Shown: positions 1-6,031 of the stretch, one piece after another | Layout of the letters: the number at the start of each line of letters is the position of its first letter | How positions within the stretch are numbered: the first letter of the stretch is position 1 | DNA from: Nitrosomonadales bacterium | GTDB lineage: Bacteria > Pseudomonadota > Gammaproteobacteria > Burkholderiales > Gallionellaceae | Direction of reading: 5' to 3' | NCBI GenBank assembly: GCA_003235435.1 | Contig: QJWF01000035.1 | Location: 1-6,833 of the forward strand | DNA length: 6,833 nucleotides | Notes under the pieces: generated by a model | What the model was told of the DNA's origin: nothing | Databases searched by the model: none | What the model saw: only the letters and a program-made list of their open reading frames with translations | Program-made: the position numbers and the translations under genes

Positions 1-699
1 GAAATAGGCGATGCTGGCATCATGCGTGGAAAACCCTCCCAACCCCATAGATGAAAACGCATGACATATCGTGTCCAGCCAGCCCAGTCCCGCCCACTTC
101 AGCGCTGCGGCACAGATCGCTGTAATAGCCAGATACACTACCCACAGGTTACGGGCCGTTTCGGCAATGCGCGGTGTCAGTCCTGCATTTTTCATAGGCC
201 CCGGCATTTCCGCCTTGAACAACTGGCGGCCGCCAATACCGAGCAACGGCAGTATAGCCACCGCCAGCACAATGATGCCCAATCCACCCAGCCACTGTAA
301 TTCATGCCGCCATATGTTGATTGCGGGCGGCAAGTCATCAAGTCCAATCAGTACGGTCGCACCAGTGGTGGTAATGCCTGACATGGTCTCGAAATATGCG
401 TCAGTGAAGGACAACCCATCAATCAGCAACAGCAACGGCAGCGCAGCAAATACCGGCATTGCAGTCCACATCGCAACCACCATCAGATAGCCATGCCGGA
501 TGGATACCTCGCCCTTATAACGGCGTGTCAACAACCACATCAGCAAACCGATACCTGCAGTCCAAACCATCGCAAGCACGAAATCGATCAGTGTGCCGTC
601 ATCGTATACGAGCGAAGCAATGATGGGCATCAGATAGGCAATGCTGAACACCGCAAGCATCAGCCCCAAAGCGTGAACGACGGTCAATGCGCGCTGCAT
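1..699 (-). CDS. trkH: Trk potassium uptake system membrane subunit TrkH (N-terminal part, runs off the window)
   Basis: TrkH is the inner-membrane K+-translocating subunit of the Trk system and works with the cytoplasmic gating ring TrkA. I translated the open frame from ATG 699-697 to the window edge: 233 codons with no stop, roughly the first half of a protein usually near 480 residues. Hydrophobic segments lie at about residues 5-30, 41-57, 71-93, 137-157, and 185-203. The first selectivity-filter loop is visible at about 106-116 (MSGITTTGATV) and the second at about 216-226 (SSMGLGGFSTH). A typical TrkH stretch, WLGGLGIIVLAVAILPLLGI, lies between them. The start codon overlaps the trkA stop by one base (TGATG). 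No Shine-Dalgarno sequence precedes it, so translation is probably coupled to trkA. The C-terminal half, with filter loops three and four, is outside the window. KtrB is the related alternative, but the adjacent full-length trkA favours TrkH. Confidence 0.95.
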   Translation of the reverse strand, partial: MQRALTVVHALGLMLAVFSIAYLMPIIASLVYDDGTLIDFVLAMVWTAGIGLLMWLLTRRYKGEVSIRHGYLMVVAMWTAMPVFAALPLLLLIDGLSFTDAYFETMSGITTTGATVLIGLDDLPPAINIWRHELQWLGGLGIIVLAVAILPLLGIGGRQLFKAEMPGPMKNAGLTPRIAETARNLWVVYLAITAICAAALKWAGLGWLDTICHAFSSMGLGGFSTHDASIAYF

Positions 700-2072
700 C
701 AGAAAAAGCCGAGGTTAACCTGAAAAAGTTTTTCTACCTGGCGCACGATACCCTTGTCATTGACGAACACGATGATGTGGTCCTCGGCCTCAATCACTGT
801 ATCATGGTGAGCGATGATGGCTTTTCCGTCACGCACAATAGCGCCTATAGTCGCGCCTTTTGGCGAATCTATTTCTTCAATGCGGCGACCGACCACTTTG
901 GAGGAATCTCGATCTCCATGTGCAACCAGTTCCAAAGCTTCAGCAGCACCTCGCCGCAATGAATGTACCGCAGCCACATCACCCTGGCGCACATAAGCCA
1001 ATAACGAACCTATTGTCACTTGCGCCGGAGAAAGGGCAATATCGATCTTACCGCCCTGAAGCAGGCTGACATAAGCACTGCGGTTGATCAAAGCGATCAC
1101 CTTGCGTGCACCTCCCTGCTTGGCCAGCAACGCGGACATGATGTTGTTTTCATCATCGTTGGTAAGAGCGCAAAATACGTCCACTTCGCCGACATGCTCC
1201 TGATGCAGAAGTTTCTCATCCGTGCCGTCACCGTTGATTACCAAAGTGTTGGTCAAATCAGCAGCAATGTTCGCGCATGATTTTTTGTTGTGTTCGATCA
1301 ATTTGACCTGATAGCCACGCTCCAGTGTTTTGGCCAACCGCCGCCCGATGTTGCCGCCTCCGACGATCATGACCCGTTTTGCCGGCTTGTCCATGCGACG
1401 CAACTCTTTCATCACGTCGCGGATATGCTCGGTAGCGGCAATGAAAAATACTTCGTCATCAGCTTCCACCACGGTGTCGCCACCCAGGTTGATGGAGCGG
1501 TCCTGGCGAAATATAGCCGCCACACGTGTATCTATATTCGGCATATCGGAACGCAGAAAGCGCAGTGGCCGGCCTACCAGAGGCCCGCCTTCAACAGCGC
1601 GCACCGCAACCAGTGATACCTTTTTCGCAGAAAATTCCAGCACCTGCAATGCCTCGGGAAACTCGATCAGTTTGACGATATAATCGGTGAGTATTTGTTC
1701 TGGACAAATCGAAAAATCCACACAGAAATTATCCGCGTTGAACACCTCCCGTCGCACCAAATAATCGGTGGCTCGTATCCTAGCTATGCGAGTCGGGGTA
1801 TTGTAAAGACTAGCGGCAAGTTTGCATGCCACCATGTTGACCTCGTCGCTTTGGGTAACCGCCAGCAACATGTCGGTGTCTTCGATACCCGCTTTTTCTA
1901 GAGTCGAAGGATGTGCTGCATTCCCGGTCAAGGTGCGCAAATCCAGCCTGTCCTGCAATTGGCGCAGCTTTTCACCGTCGGTATCAACTATGGTGATGTC
2001 ATTGGCTTCGCTAACCAGACTTTCTGCCACCGTTGAACCGACCTGTCCGGCTCCAAGAATCAAGATTTTCAC
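699..2072 (-). CDS. trkA: Trk potassium transporter peripheral NAD-binding subunit TrkA
   Basis: TrkA is the cytoplasmic regulatory (RCK) subunit that binds nucleotides and controls K+ flux through TrkH. The 457-residue length matches the usual full-length TrkA of about 458. It shows the expected duplicated layout: a first Rossmann domain with GAGQVG at 7-12 and an acidic residue after the second strand (D30), then a first TrkA_C region around 142-225. The second Rossmann domain has GGGNIG at 238-243 and the matching acidic E260, and the second TrkA_C region covers about 370-455. The start is GTG at 2072-2070, preceded by a GGAGG ribosome binding site only 4 nt upstream; the protein opens MKILILGAGQVG, as expected for TrkA. 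It lies 29 nt downstream of the phosphatase gene, and its stop overlaps the trkH start. Both nucleotide-binding motifs look intact, so a working subunit is expected. Confidence 0.97.
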   Translation of the reverse strand: MKILILGAGQVGSTVAESLVSEANDITIVDTDGEKLRQLQDRLDLRTLTGNAAHPSTLEKAGIEDTDMLLAVTQSDEVNMVACKLAASLYNTPTRIARIRATDYLVRREVFNADNFCVDFSICPEQILTDYIVKLIEFPEALQVLEFSAKKVSLVAVRAVEGGPLVGRPLRFLRSDMPNIDTRVAAIFRQDRSINLGGDTVVEADDEVFFIAATEHIRDVMKELRRMDKPAKRVMIVGGGNIGRRLAKTLERGYQVKLIEHNKKSCANIAADLTNTLVINGDGTDEKLLHQEHVGEVDVFCALTNDDENNIMSALLAKQGGARKVIALINRSAYVSLLQGGKIDIALSPAQVTIGSLLAYVRQGDVAAVHSLRRGAAEALELVAHGDRDSSKVVGRRIEEIDSPKGATIGAIVRDGKAIIAHHDTVIEAEDHIIVFVNDKGIVRQVEKLFQVNLGFF

Positions 2073-2076
2073 GCGG

Positions 2077-2081
2077 CCTCC
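2077..2081 (-). promoter_or_regulatory. Ribosome binding site of trkA
   Basis: On the reverse strand this reads GGAGG, a strong Shine-Dalgarno core, followed by a 4-nt spacer and GTG. The spacer is short, but this site supports the GTG as the trkA start, and the resulting N-terminus is the standard one for the family. Confidence 0.7.
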
Positions 2082-2101
2082 ATAGTTAAGCTACAGGCAA
2101 T

Positions 2102-2893
2102 TTACTGTTGCGCCCTTATCCAGCTCTTCCAAGCATCGAACAGCTTTTTGTCACGGGCCGCAATCACCGAGCGCAGCCAGATGTCGCATTGGGTAAAATC
2201 ATCATTCTCGATGCAGCAGGAGTAACCGCCCGATTCCGAGAAAATCAACGAACCTGCGGCATAATCCCAAAGTTTCTGTCCTCCATGCAGATACATGTCA
2301 AAACGGCCAGCAGCGGTGTAGCACCAGTCGAGCGCGCTGGCACCAAAGTTGCGCTGAGAGCTGTACGGCGGCTCGGCCGAAAGCCGTGAAGCTAGTTTCC
2401 TCTTGAGTCGCTTCATATCCACGCACGCCATCGACTGCTCAAGATTTCCGACCGCTTCGCGACCAATTAGTTTTTCGCCATTAAGGAACGCGCCCCGCTC
2501 TCTCTCGGCTGCAAACATTTCGTTTGCAACAGGGTCATACACCACCCCCATCACGCTCTCGCCAGCACGTATCAACGCGACGGATACGGCAAAATACGGC
2601 AGGCCGCGCACGAAATTGGAGGTCCCGTCAATCGGATCGATACACCATAGGCCTTCATGACCTGCCATCCAGAGTTCGCGCTGCATTTCCGACGGCATCT
2701 CTTCACCCAGCACCGGCACATTGAGGATACCTTGAAGTTTTTTGGTCAGCATGCTTTGCGCGGCAAGATCCGCCTCGGTACACAAGCTGCCATCACTTTT
2801 GTGCTGGTGCGCCACCCTGAGATACCTTGGCATGATTTCTTCAGCTGTCACCAGTTTTACAGCCGCTATCACTGCCTTCAGCAGCGCTCCCAT
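2102..2893 (-). CDS. Inositol monophosphatase family protein (Mg2+-dependent phosphatase)
   Basis: This is a metal-dependent phosphatase of the inositol monophosphatase fold. With ATG at 2893-2891 it has 263 residues, close to SuhB/IMPase proteins (about 267). Family signatures are present in order: the metal-ligand GEEM at 63-66, motif A WCIDPIDGTSNF at 83-94 (ligands D86 and D89), and motif B LWDYAAGSLIFSESGG at 208-223 (D210). The substrate cannot be told from sequence: inositol-1-phosphate, histidinol phosphate, fructose-1,6-bisphosphate and 3'-phosphoadenosine phosphate are all handled by members of this superfamily. It differs enough from SuhB that I leave the symbol blank. The frame stays open upstream to 3181, but that stretch lies inside the redox gene and is an overlap shadow. 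A GTG at 2917-2915, with GGA 7 nt upstream, is a credible alternative start giving 271 residues. It sits 44 nt after the redox gene and 29 nt before trkA, consistent with one operon. Confidence 0.92.
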   Translation of the reverse strand: MGALLKAVIAAVKLVTAEEIMPRYLRVAHQHKSDGSLCTEADLAAQSMLTKKLQGILNVPVLGEEMPSEMQRELWMAGHEGLWCIDPIDGTSNFVRGLPYFAVSVALIRAGESVMGVVYDPVANEMFAAERERGAFLNGEKLIGREAVGNLEQSMACVDMKRLKRKLASRLSAEPPYSSQRNFGASALDWCYTAAGRFDMYLHGGQKLWDYAAGSLIFSESGGYSCCIENDDFTQCDIWLRSVIAARDKKLFDAWKSWIRAQQ

Positions 2894-2937
2894 GCTGCCT
2901 GATGTCGAATTATTCACGCTGCTTTCCGTTGTCTTTC

Positions 2938-3495
2938 TTAAGCTTCGTTTTTCCACTTGATGGAACAGCCCATACTCGCAATCTGTTCGCGCGGTCCCTG
3001 TCCGGTCATCGCAACCTGCACCATCGCGTTGAACAGATCGCGCGGCGCATCCGCAACCAGTTCCTTGCGCGATGCATCCAGGCGGCCTCGGTACTGCAAT
3101 TCCAGTTCGGCATTGAAGCCAAAGAAATCCGGCGTGCAGACTGCGCCATAGTCCTTGGCGACCTGCTGGGTTTCGTCCCATACATAGTGAAAAGGATATT
3201 TGTATTGCTGCGCGATCAGTTTCATGTTGTCGAAGGAATCTTCCGGGTATTCGGCTGGGTCGTTCGACATGATCGCGATACTGTCTATGCCGTGCTGTTG
3301 CAACTCATTAGTATCGCGGATGATGCGTTCGCGGATGGACTTCACATATGGGCAGTGGTTGCAGATGAACATTACCAGCAGTCCATTCTTGCCGCGAGCG
3401 CTTGCAAGGTTATAACGTTTGCCGTCCACGCCGGGCAGATCGAAGTCACGGGCTTTCCAACCAAAGTCGCATATGGGAGGTTGCAGGCTGACCAT
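2938..3495 (-). CDS. Thioredoxin-fold redox protein (AhpC/TSA-like, CxxC motif)
   Basis: This is a cytoplasmic thioredoxin-fold protein of the AhpC/TSA-like type, widespread in bacteria and usually annotated only as a thioredoxin family protein. The 185 residues match its usual length. No signal peptide is seen. The redox motif is CNHC at residues 45-48, within MFICNHCPYVK. The position expected for the cis-proline is TP at 121-122 (CTPDFFGF), with an extra cysteine at 120. The C-terminal GCSIKWK at 176-182 is characteristic of this subfamily and adds another cysteine (177). I chose ATG 3495-3493 because AGGA lies 7 nt upstream and the protein begins just before the conserved FGWKARDFDLPGVDGK block. 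An upstream in-frame ATG at 3570 would run across the divergent promoter region and overlap the rsmE start, so it is unlikely. It is the first gene of the probable operon with the phosphatase and trkAH. Its exact reaction and partner are unknown. Confidence 0.9.
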   Translation of the reverse strand: MVSLQPPICDFGWKARDFDLPGVDGKRYNLASARGKNGLLVMFICNHCPYVKSIRERIIRDTNELQQHGIDSIAIMSNDPAEYPEDSFDNMKLIAQQYKYPFHYVWDETQQVAKDYGAVCTPDFFGFNAELELQYRGRLDASRKELVADAPRDLFNAMVQVAMTGQGPREQIASMGCSIKWKNEA

Positions 3496-3502
3496 TTCAT
3501 AA

Positions 3503-3506
3503 TCCT
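3503..3506 (-). promoter_or_regulatory. Ribosome binding site of the thioredoxin-fold gene
   Basis: The reverse strand reads AGGA, 7 nt upstream of the ATG at 3495. This well-placed site decides the start in favour of the 185-residue product over the longer frame that begins at 3570. Confidence 0.6.
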
Positions 3507-3532
3507 GACAAGAATTCAGAAGCCGATATATT
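3505..3532 (+). promoter_or_regulatory. Candidate sigma70-type promoter for rsmE
   Basis: CTGACA (3505-3510, 5 of 6 bases of the -35 consensus) is separated by 16 bp from TATATT (3527-3532, 5 of 6 bases of the -10 consensus). Transcription would start near 3539, leaving a leader of about 30 nt before the rsmE ATG at 3569. The -35 box overlaps the ribosome binding site of the oppositely oriented redox gene. On the reverse strand the same AT-rich stretch also contains GATAAT (3535-3530), which could be part of the promoter for that operon, but I see no matching -35 box there. Confidence 0.5.
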
Positions 3533-3568
3533 ATCACGTCGACACACTTATATATTTGTCCCGGAAAC

Positions 3569-4300
3569 ATGGCACGCTTTTACTTTAAGCAACTCCTGCC
3601 TACAGGCAGATCATTTGAACTGCCCACGGAGGCTGCACACCATGCCGCCCGGGTGTTGCGTTTGCGAGTGGGCGATTCGGTGGAGATATTCGACGGCAAA
3701 GGCAATGAGCACCGGGGACAGATCGCCGAAATCAGCGGCAAGATGGTGGTAGTCTCCAATCTGTCGGCGACCAACACCTGCCGCGAATCTCCGCTTCAGG
3801 TTTTGCTTGCCCAAGCTCTGACCAGCAGCGAAAAAATGGACTGGGTAATACAAAAAACGACCGAGTTGGGTGTAATCGAGATACAGCCGCTGGACACCGA
3901 ACGCAGCGTGGCAAAATTGGCTTCCGAGCGAATCGCAAAACGGCTCGAGCATTGGCAGCAAGTCGCGATCTCCGCATGCGAGCAGTGTGGCCGCAATGTG
4001 CTGCCTGAGTTGCATGCGCCGCTGGATATAATGTCCTGGCTGCGGCAAATGCAGAAAGTGTCTGACACGAAATTCATTTTGCTGCCTGATGGATTCGCTT
4101 TGTTGCATGCCCTGGACAGGCCGCAGGGCAAAGTGGTGTTGCTGATTGGCGCCGAGGGGGGTTTTACCCGAGCAGAAAGCGACGCAGCGTTGCGCTGTGG
4201 CTTCACGCCAATACGAATGGGTTCTCGCATGATGCGAACCGAGACTGCCGCAATCGCCGGATTGGTGGCACTACAAACATTGTGGGGCGATCTTTCTTAA
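3569..4300 (+). CDS. rsmE: 16S rRNA (uracil(1498)-N(3))-methyltransferase RsmE
   Basis: RsmE uses S-adenosylmethionine to methylate N3 of U1498 in 16S rRNA within the assembled 30S subunit. The 243-residue protein matches E. coli RsmE in length. An N-terminal PUA-like RNA-binding part covers about 1-72 (start MARFYFKQLL, with AAHHAARVLRLRVGD at 22-36). The SPOUT trefoil-knot methyltransferase domain follows, with the family signature EKMDWVIQKTTELGV at 88-102. The SAM-binding knot motifs are LLIGAEGGFT at 191-200 and MGSRMMRTETAAIAG at 217-231. The start has only a weak GGA directly upstream with short spacing, but the N-terminus is typical and no other start fits. It is divergent from the thioredoxin-fold gene and followed by a 125-nt gap holding a long palindrome, so it may be transcribed alone or with the next genes. 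Confidence 0.96.
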   Translation: MARFYFKQLLPTGRSFELPTEAAHHAARVLRLRVGDSVEIFDGKGNEHRGQIAEISGKMVVVSNLSATNTCRESPLQVLLAQALTSSEKMDWVIQKTTELGVIEIQPLDTERSVAKLASERIAKRLEHWQQVAISACEQCGRNVLPELHAPLDIMSWLRQMQKVSDTKFILLPDGFALLHALDRPQGKVVLLIGAEGGFTRAESDAALRCGFTPIRMGSRMMRTETAAIAGLVALQTLWGDLS

Positions 4301-4310
4301 CCGCATATAA

Positions 4311-4365
4311 GTTGGAGCGTGCCATGCCCCCGAACCGAATTATCGCGGCCATGGCACGCTCCTAC
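4311..4365. repeat. Long imperfect palindrome, REP-like (GTAG-type) doublet
   Basis: The arms GGAGCGTGCCATG (4314-4326) and CATGGCACGCTCC (4350-4362) are perfect 13-bp inverted repeats. Beyond a single T-T mismatch (4313/4363) they extend by two more pairs, to 4311 and 4365, and they enclose a 23-nt loop. Read on the reverse strand from 4365, the element begins GTAGGAGCG and contains the self-complementary GCCATGGC followed by CGCGA. This is the layout of GTAG-type REP sequences known from Pseudomonas and related bacteria, with a degenerate copy starting GTTG facing it. No T-run follows the stem on either strand, so a classical intrinsic terminator is not supported. It could still stabilise the rsmE mRNA 3' end or mark its boundary. 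The REP assignment rests on resemblance, because only one copy lies in the window. Confidence 0.7.
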
Positions 4366-4414
4366 AGCCAGAAGAATGATTGTCATTTATGATATTGAAA
4401 CAATTCCATAAATT

Positions 4415-4419
4415 AGGAG
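4415..4419 (+). promoter_or_regulatory. Ribosome binding site of the tautomerase-family gene
   Basis: AGGAG with a 6-nt spacer precedes the ATG at 4426. This near-ideal site is the main support, besides homology, that the 61-codon frame is a real gene, and it fixes the start so that proline follows the initiator methionine. Confidence 0.75.
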
Positions 4420-4425
4420 CCAACC

Positions 4426-4611
4426 ATGCCATACGTGAACATCCGTATCGCCGGCAGCTTGAGCCGGGAACAAAAGGCGAAGATCGCCGATGAAATCACC
4501 GGTACACTGGAACGCATCGCACACAAGCCGAAGTCGTATACCTATATCGCTTTCGATGAATTGCCAGATGAAAACTGGGCGATCGCAGGCAAGTTGCTGG
4601 ATGAGGAATAG
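4426..4611 (+). CDS. 4-oxalocrotonate tautomerase family small protein
   Basis: This 61-residue protein belongs to the tautomerase superfamily of small beta-alpha-beta subunits that assemble into hexamers and use the N-terminal proline, exposed after methionine removal, as a catalytic base. Proline is at position 2 (MPYVNIRIAG), followed by a helix-forming SREQKAKIADEITGTLERI and a second strand YTYIAFDELP, then ENWAIAGKLL. The length matches the family (about 60-76). Aligned by eye with Pseudomonas 4-oxalocrotonate tautomerase, counting the proline as 1, the catalytic Arg11 and Arg39 are replaced by Leu and Tyr, and Phe50 by Trp. It is therefore probably not a 4-oxalocrotonate tautomerase in the strict sense, and its substrate is unknown. 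A strong ribosome binding site lies 6 nt upstream. A TATGAT box (4388-4393) could be part of a promoter, but no good -35 box is seen. argA follows after 37 nt and is probably co-transcribed. Confidence 0.88.
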   Translation: MPYVNIRIAGSLSREQKAKIADEITGTLERIAHKPKSYTYIAFDELPDENWAIAGKLLDEE

Positions 4612-4636
4612 CGCGTCATCATTAACAAATTGCACC

Positions 4637-4642
4637 AAGGAG
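4637..4642 (+). promoter_or_regulatory. Ribosome binding site of argA
   Basis: AAGGAG with a 6-nt spacer precedes the ATG at 4649 and fixes the argA start. It lies in the 37-nt gap after the tautomerase gene, so argA does not depend on translational coupling. Confidence 0.75.
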
Positions 4643-4648
4643 CCATAA

Positions 4649-5968
4649 ATGCCTTTCGCCACATCCGCTGATTTCGTCGCATGGTTCCGTTCCGTCGCGC
4701 CTTACATCAATGCGTTCCGCGGCCGTACCTTCGTGATTGCCTTCGGCGGAGAAGTGGTCGCGGACGGAAAGTTCGTCGAATTGACCCACGACTTCAACCT
4801 GCTTGCCAGCCTCGGCATCCGACTGGTACTGGTGCACGGCGCGCGTCCGCAGATCGAGCAGCACCTTGCGAAGAACAATCTCGGCGATACTTATCATCAC
4901 GGCATCCGTCTTACCGATGCCGAAACCATGCAATGCGTAAAAGAGGCCGTCGGGAGGGTGCGTGTCGAGATCGAAGCGCTGCTGTCGATGGGACTGCCGA
5001 ATTCGCCGATGGCGAATGCCGACATCCGCATCGCTGGCGGAAATTTCATCACCGCGCAACCCATCGGCATCATCAACGGCGTGGACCTGATGCACACAGG
5101 ACGCGTGCGCAAGGTTGATACAGAGGCAATCAGTGATCGAATGGATTTCGACGAGGTCGTGCTGCTGTCACCACTCGGCTACTCACCCACCGGTGAAGTA
5201 TTCAATTTGACCTTGGAAGATGTCGCCACTTCCACGGCCATCGCGCTGGACGCTGACAAACTCGTGTTCCTTATGGACACCGACGGCGTGCACGTCAAAA
5301 AGGGGAAATTGCTAAAGGAACTTACTATTGCCCAATCGCAACAAGTGCTATCTGCCAAAGGCAAGCTGCCGGACGATGTAGCCTTGTACCTGCCCTGCGC
5401 GATACGCGCCTGCGAGGCCGGGGTTGCACGCACGCACTTGATCAGCCGCCACACCGATGGTGCGGTGCTGCAGGAATTGTTCAGCGATGAAGGCATCGGC
5501 ACCATGGTGGTCGAATCCACACTCAACACACTCCGTGATGCAACCATTGAAGATATCGGCGGTATCCTCGAACTATTGAGGCCGCTGGAAGAGGAAGGCG
5601 TCCTGGTCAGGCGCAACCGCGAATTACTGGAGCAGGAGATCGACCGTTTCGTGGTGCTGGAGCACGACCACCGTATCGTCGGTTGCGCCGCGCTGTATCC
5701 GTTCCCGGATGAGGCCGCCGCTGAACTGGCCGCACTCGCTGTGGAAGCGCAAAGCCGCGATCGCGGCTACGGAGAGGCCATCCTCAACCACATGATCTCA
5801 ATCGCCAAATCGCAGGGCATGAAGAAACTGTTCGTGCTCACAACGCGCACCGCGCACTGGTTCCTCGAGCGCGGCTTTGTCGAGAGCGACGTTTCCGCGC
5901 TGCCTGCGCAGAAGAAGTCTCTTTACAATTACCAACGCAAGTCGAAAGTATTCGTCAGGAAGATTTGA
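4649..5968 (+). CDS. argA: Amino-acid N-acetyltransferase (N-acetylglutamate synthase) ArgA
   Basis: ArgA transfers an acetyl group from acetyl-CoA to glutamate, the first step of arginine biosynthesis, and is usually feedback-inhibited by arginine. At 439 residues it matches the classical two-domain enzyme (E. coli, 443). The N-terminal amino-acid-kinase-like domain covers about 25-280, with FVIAFGGEVV at 28-37, LVLVHGARPQIE at 59-70, IRIAGGNFI at 126-134 and DADKLVFLMDTDGV at 201-214. The linker GIGTMV (282-287) is typical of ArgA. The C-terminal GNAT acetyltransferase domain covers about 295-430, with the acetyl-CoA pyrophosphate loop SRDRGYGEAIL at 369-379 and TTRTAHWFLERGF at 398-410. 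The GNAT domain distinguishes it from ArgB, which has the kinase fold alone. An AAGGAG site lies 6 nt before the ATG. It follows the tautomerase gene by 37 nt and converges on the methyltransferase. I recognise no ARG box nearby. Confidence 0.97.
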   Translation: MPFATSADFVAWFRSVAPYINAFRGRTFVIAFGGEVVADGKFVELTHDFNLLASLGIRLVLVHGARPQIEQHLAKNNLGDTYHHGIRLTDAETMQCVKEAVGRVRVEIEALLSMGLPNSPMANADIRIAGGNFITAQPIGIINGVDLMHTGRVRKVDTEAISDRMDFDEVVLLSPLGYSPTGEVFNLTLEDVATSTAIALDADKLVFLMDTDGVHVKKGKLLKELTIAQSQQVLSAKGKLPDDVALYLPCAIRACEAGVARTHLISRHTDGAVLQELFSDEGIGTMVVESTLNTLRDATIEDIGGILELLRPLEEEGVLVRRNRELLEQEIDRFVVLEHDHRIVGCAALYPFPDEAAAELAALAVEAQSRDRGYGEAILNHMISIAKSQGMKKLFVLTTRTAHWFLERGFVESDVSALPAQKKSLYNYQRKSKVFVRKI

Positions 5969-6031
5969 GGCTGTTGTCGAATTGGCTTTGGTTGTAATGA
6001 AACCACAGACTTGCATTCTCCCATTGACTGC

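Noticed and set aside
61..490. Overlapping forward-strand open frames opposite trkH
   Set aside because: They are antisense to a clear TrkH coding frame, lack family motifs and have no convincing ribosome binding sites.
2902..3588. A 228-codon forward frame opposite the redox gene
   Set aside because: The reverse strand encodes a recognisable thioredoxin-fold protein with CNHC and GCSIKWK motifs. The forward frame runs across the divergent promoter region into rsmE and resembles no family.
3611..4230. Reverse-strand open frames within rsmE
   Set aside because: They are antisense shadows of the rsmE coding sequence, which carries complete family motifs from start to stop.
4314..4362. Rho-independent terminator after rsmE
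   Set aside because: The stem is long and strong, but neither strand has a T-run after it and the loop is 23 nt, so it fits a REP-like palindrome better.
4897..5616. Reverse-strand open frames within argA
   Set aside because: They arise from codon bias of argA on the other strand and contain no recognisable domain or start signals.
5969..6031. Terminator between convergent argA and the methyltransferase gene
   Set aside because: Only a weak 5-bp stem (TGGTT/AACCA) is present, with no T-run, so it does not support a terminator call.
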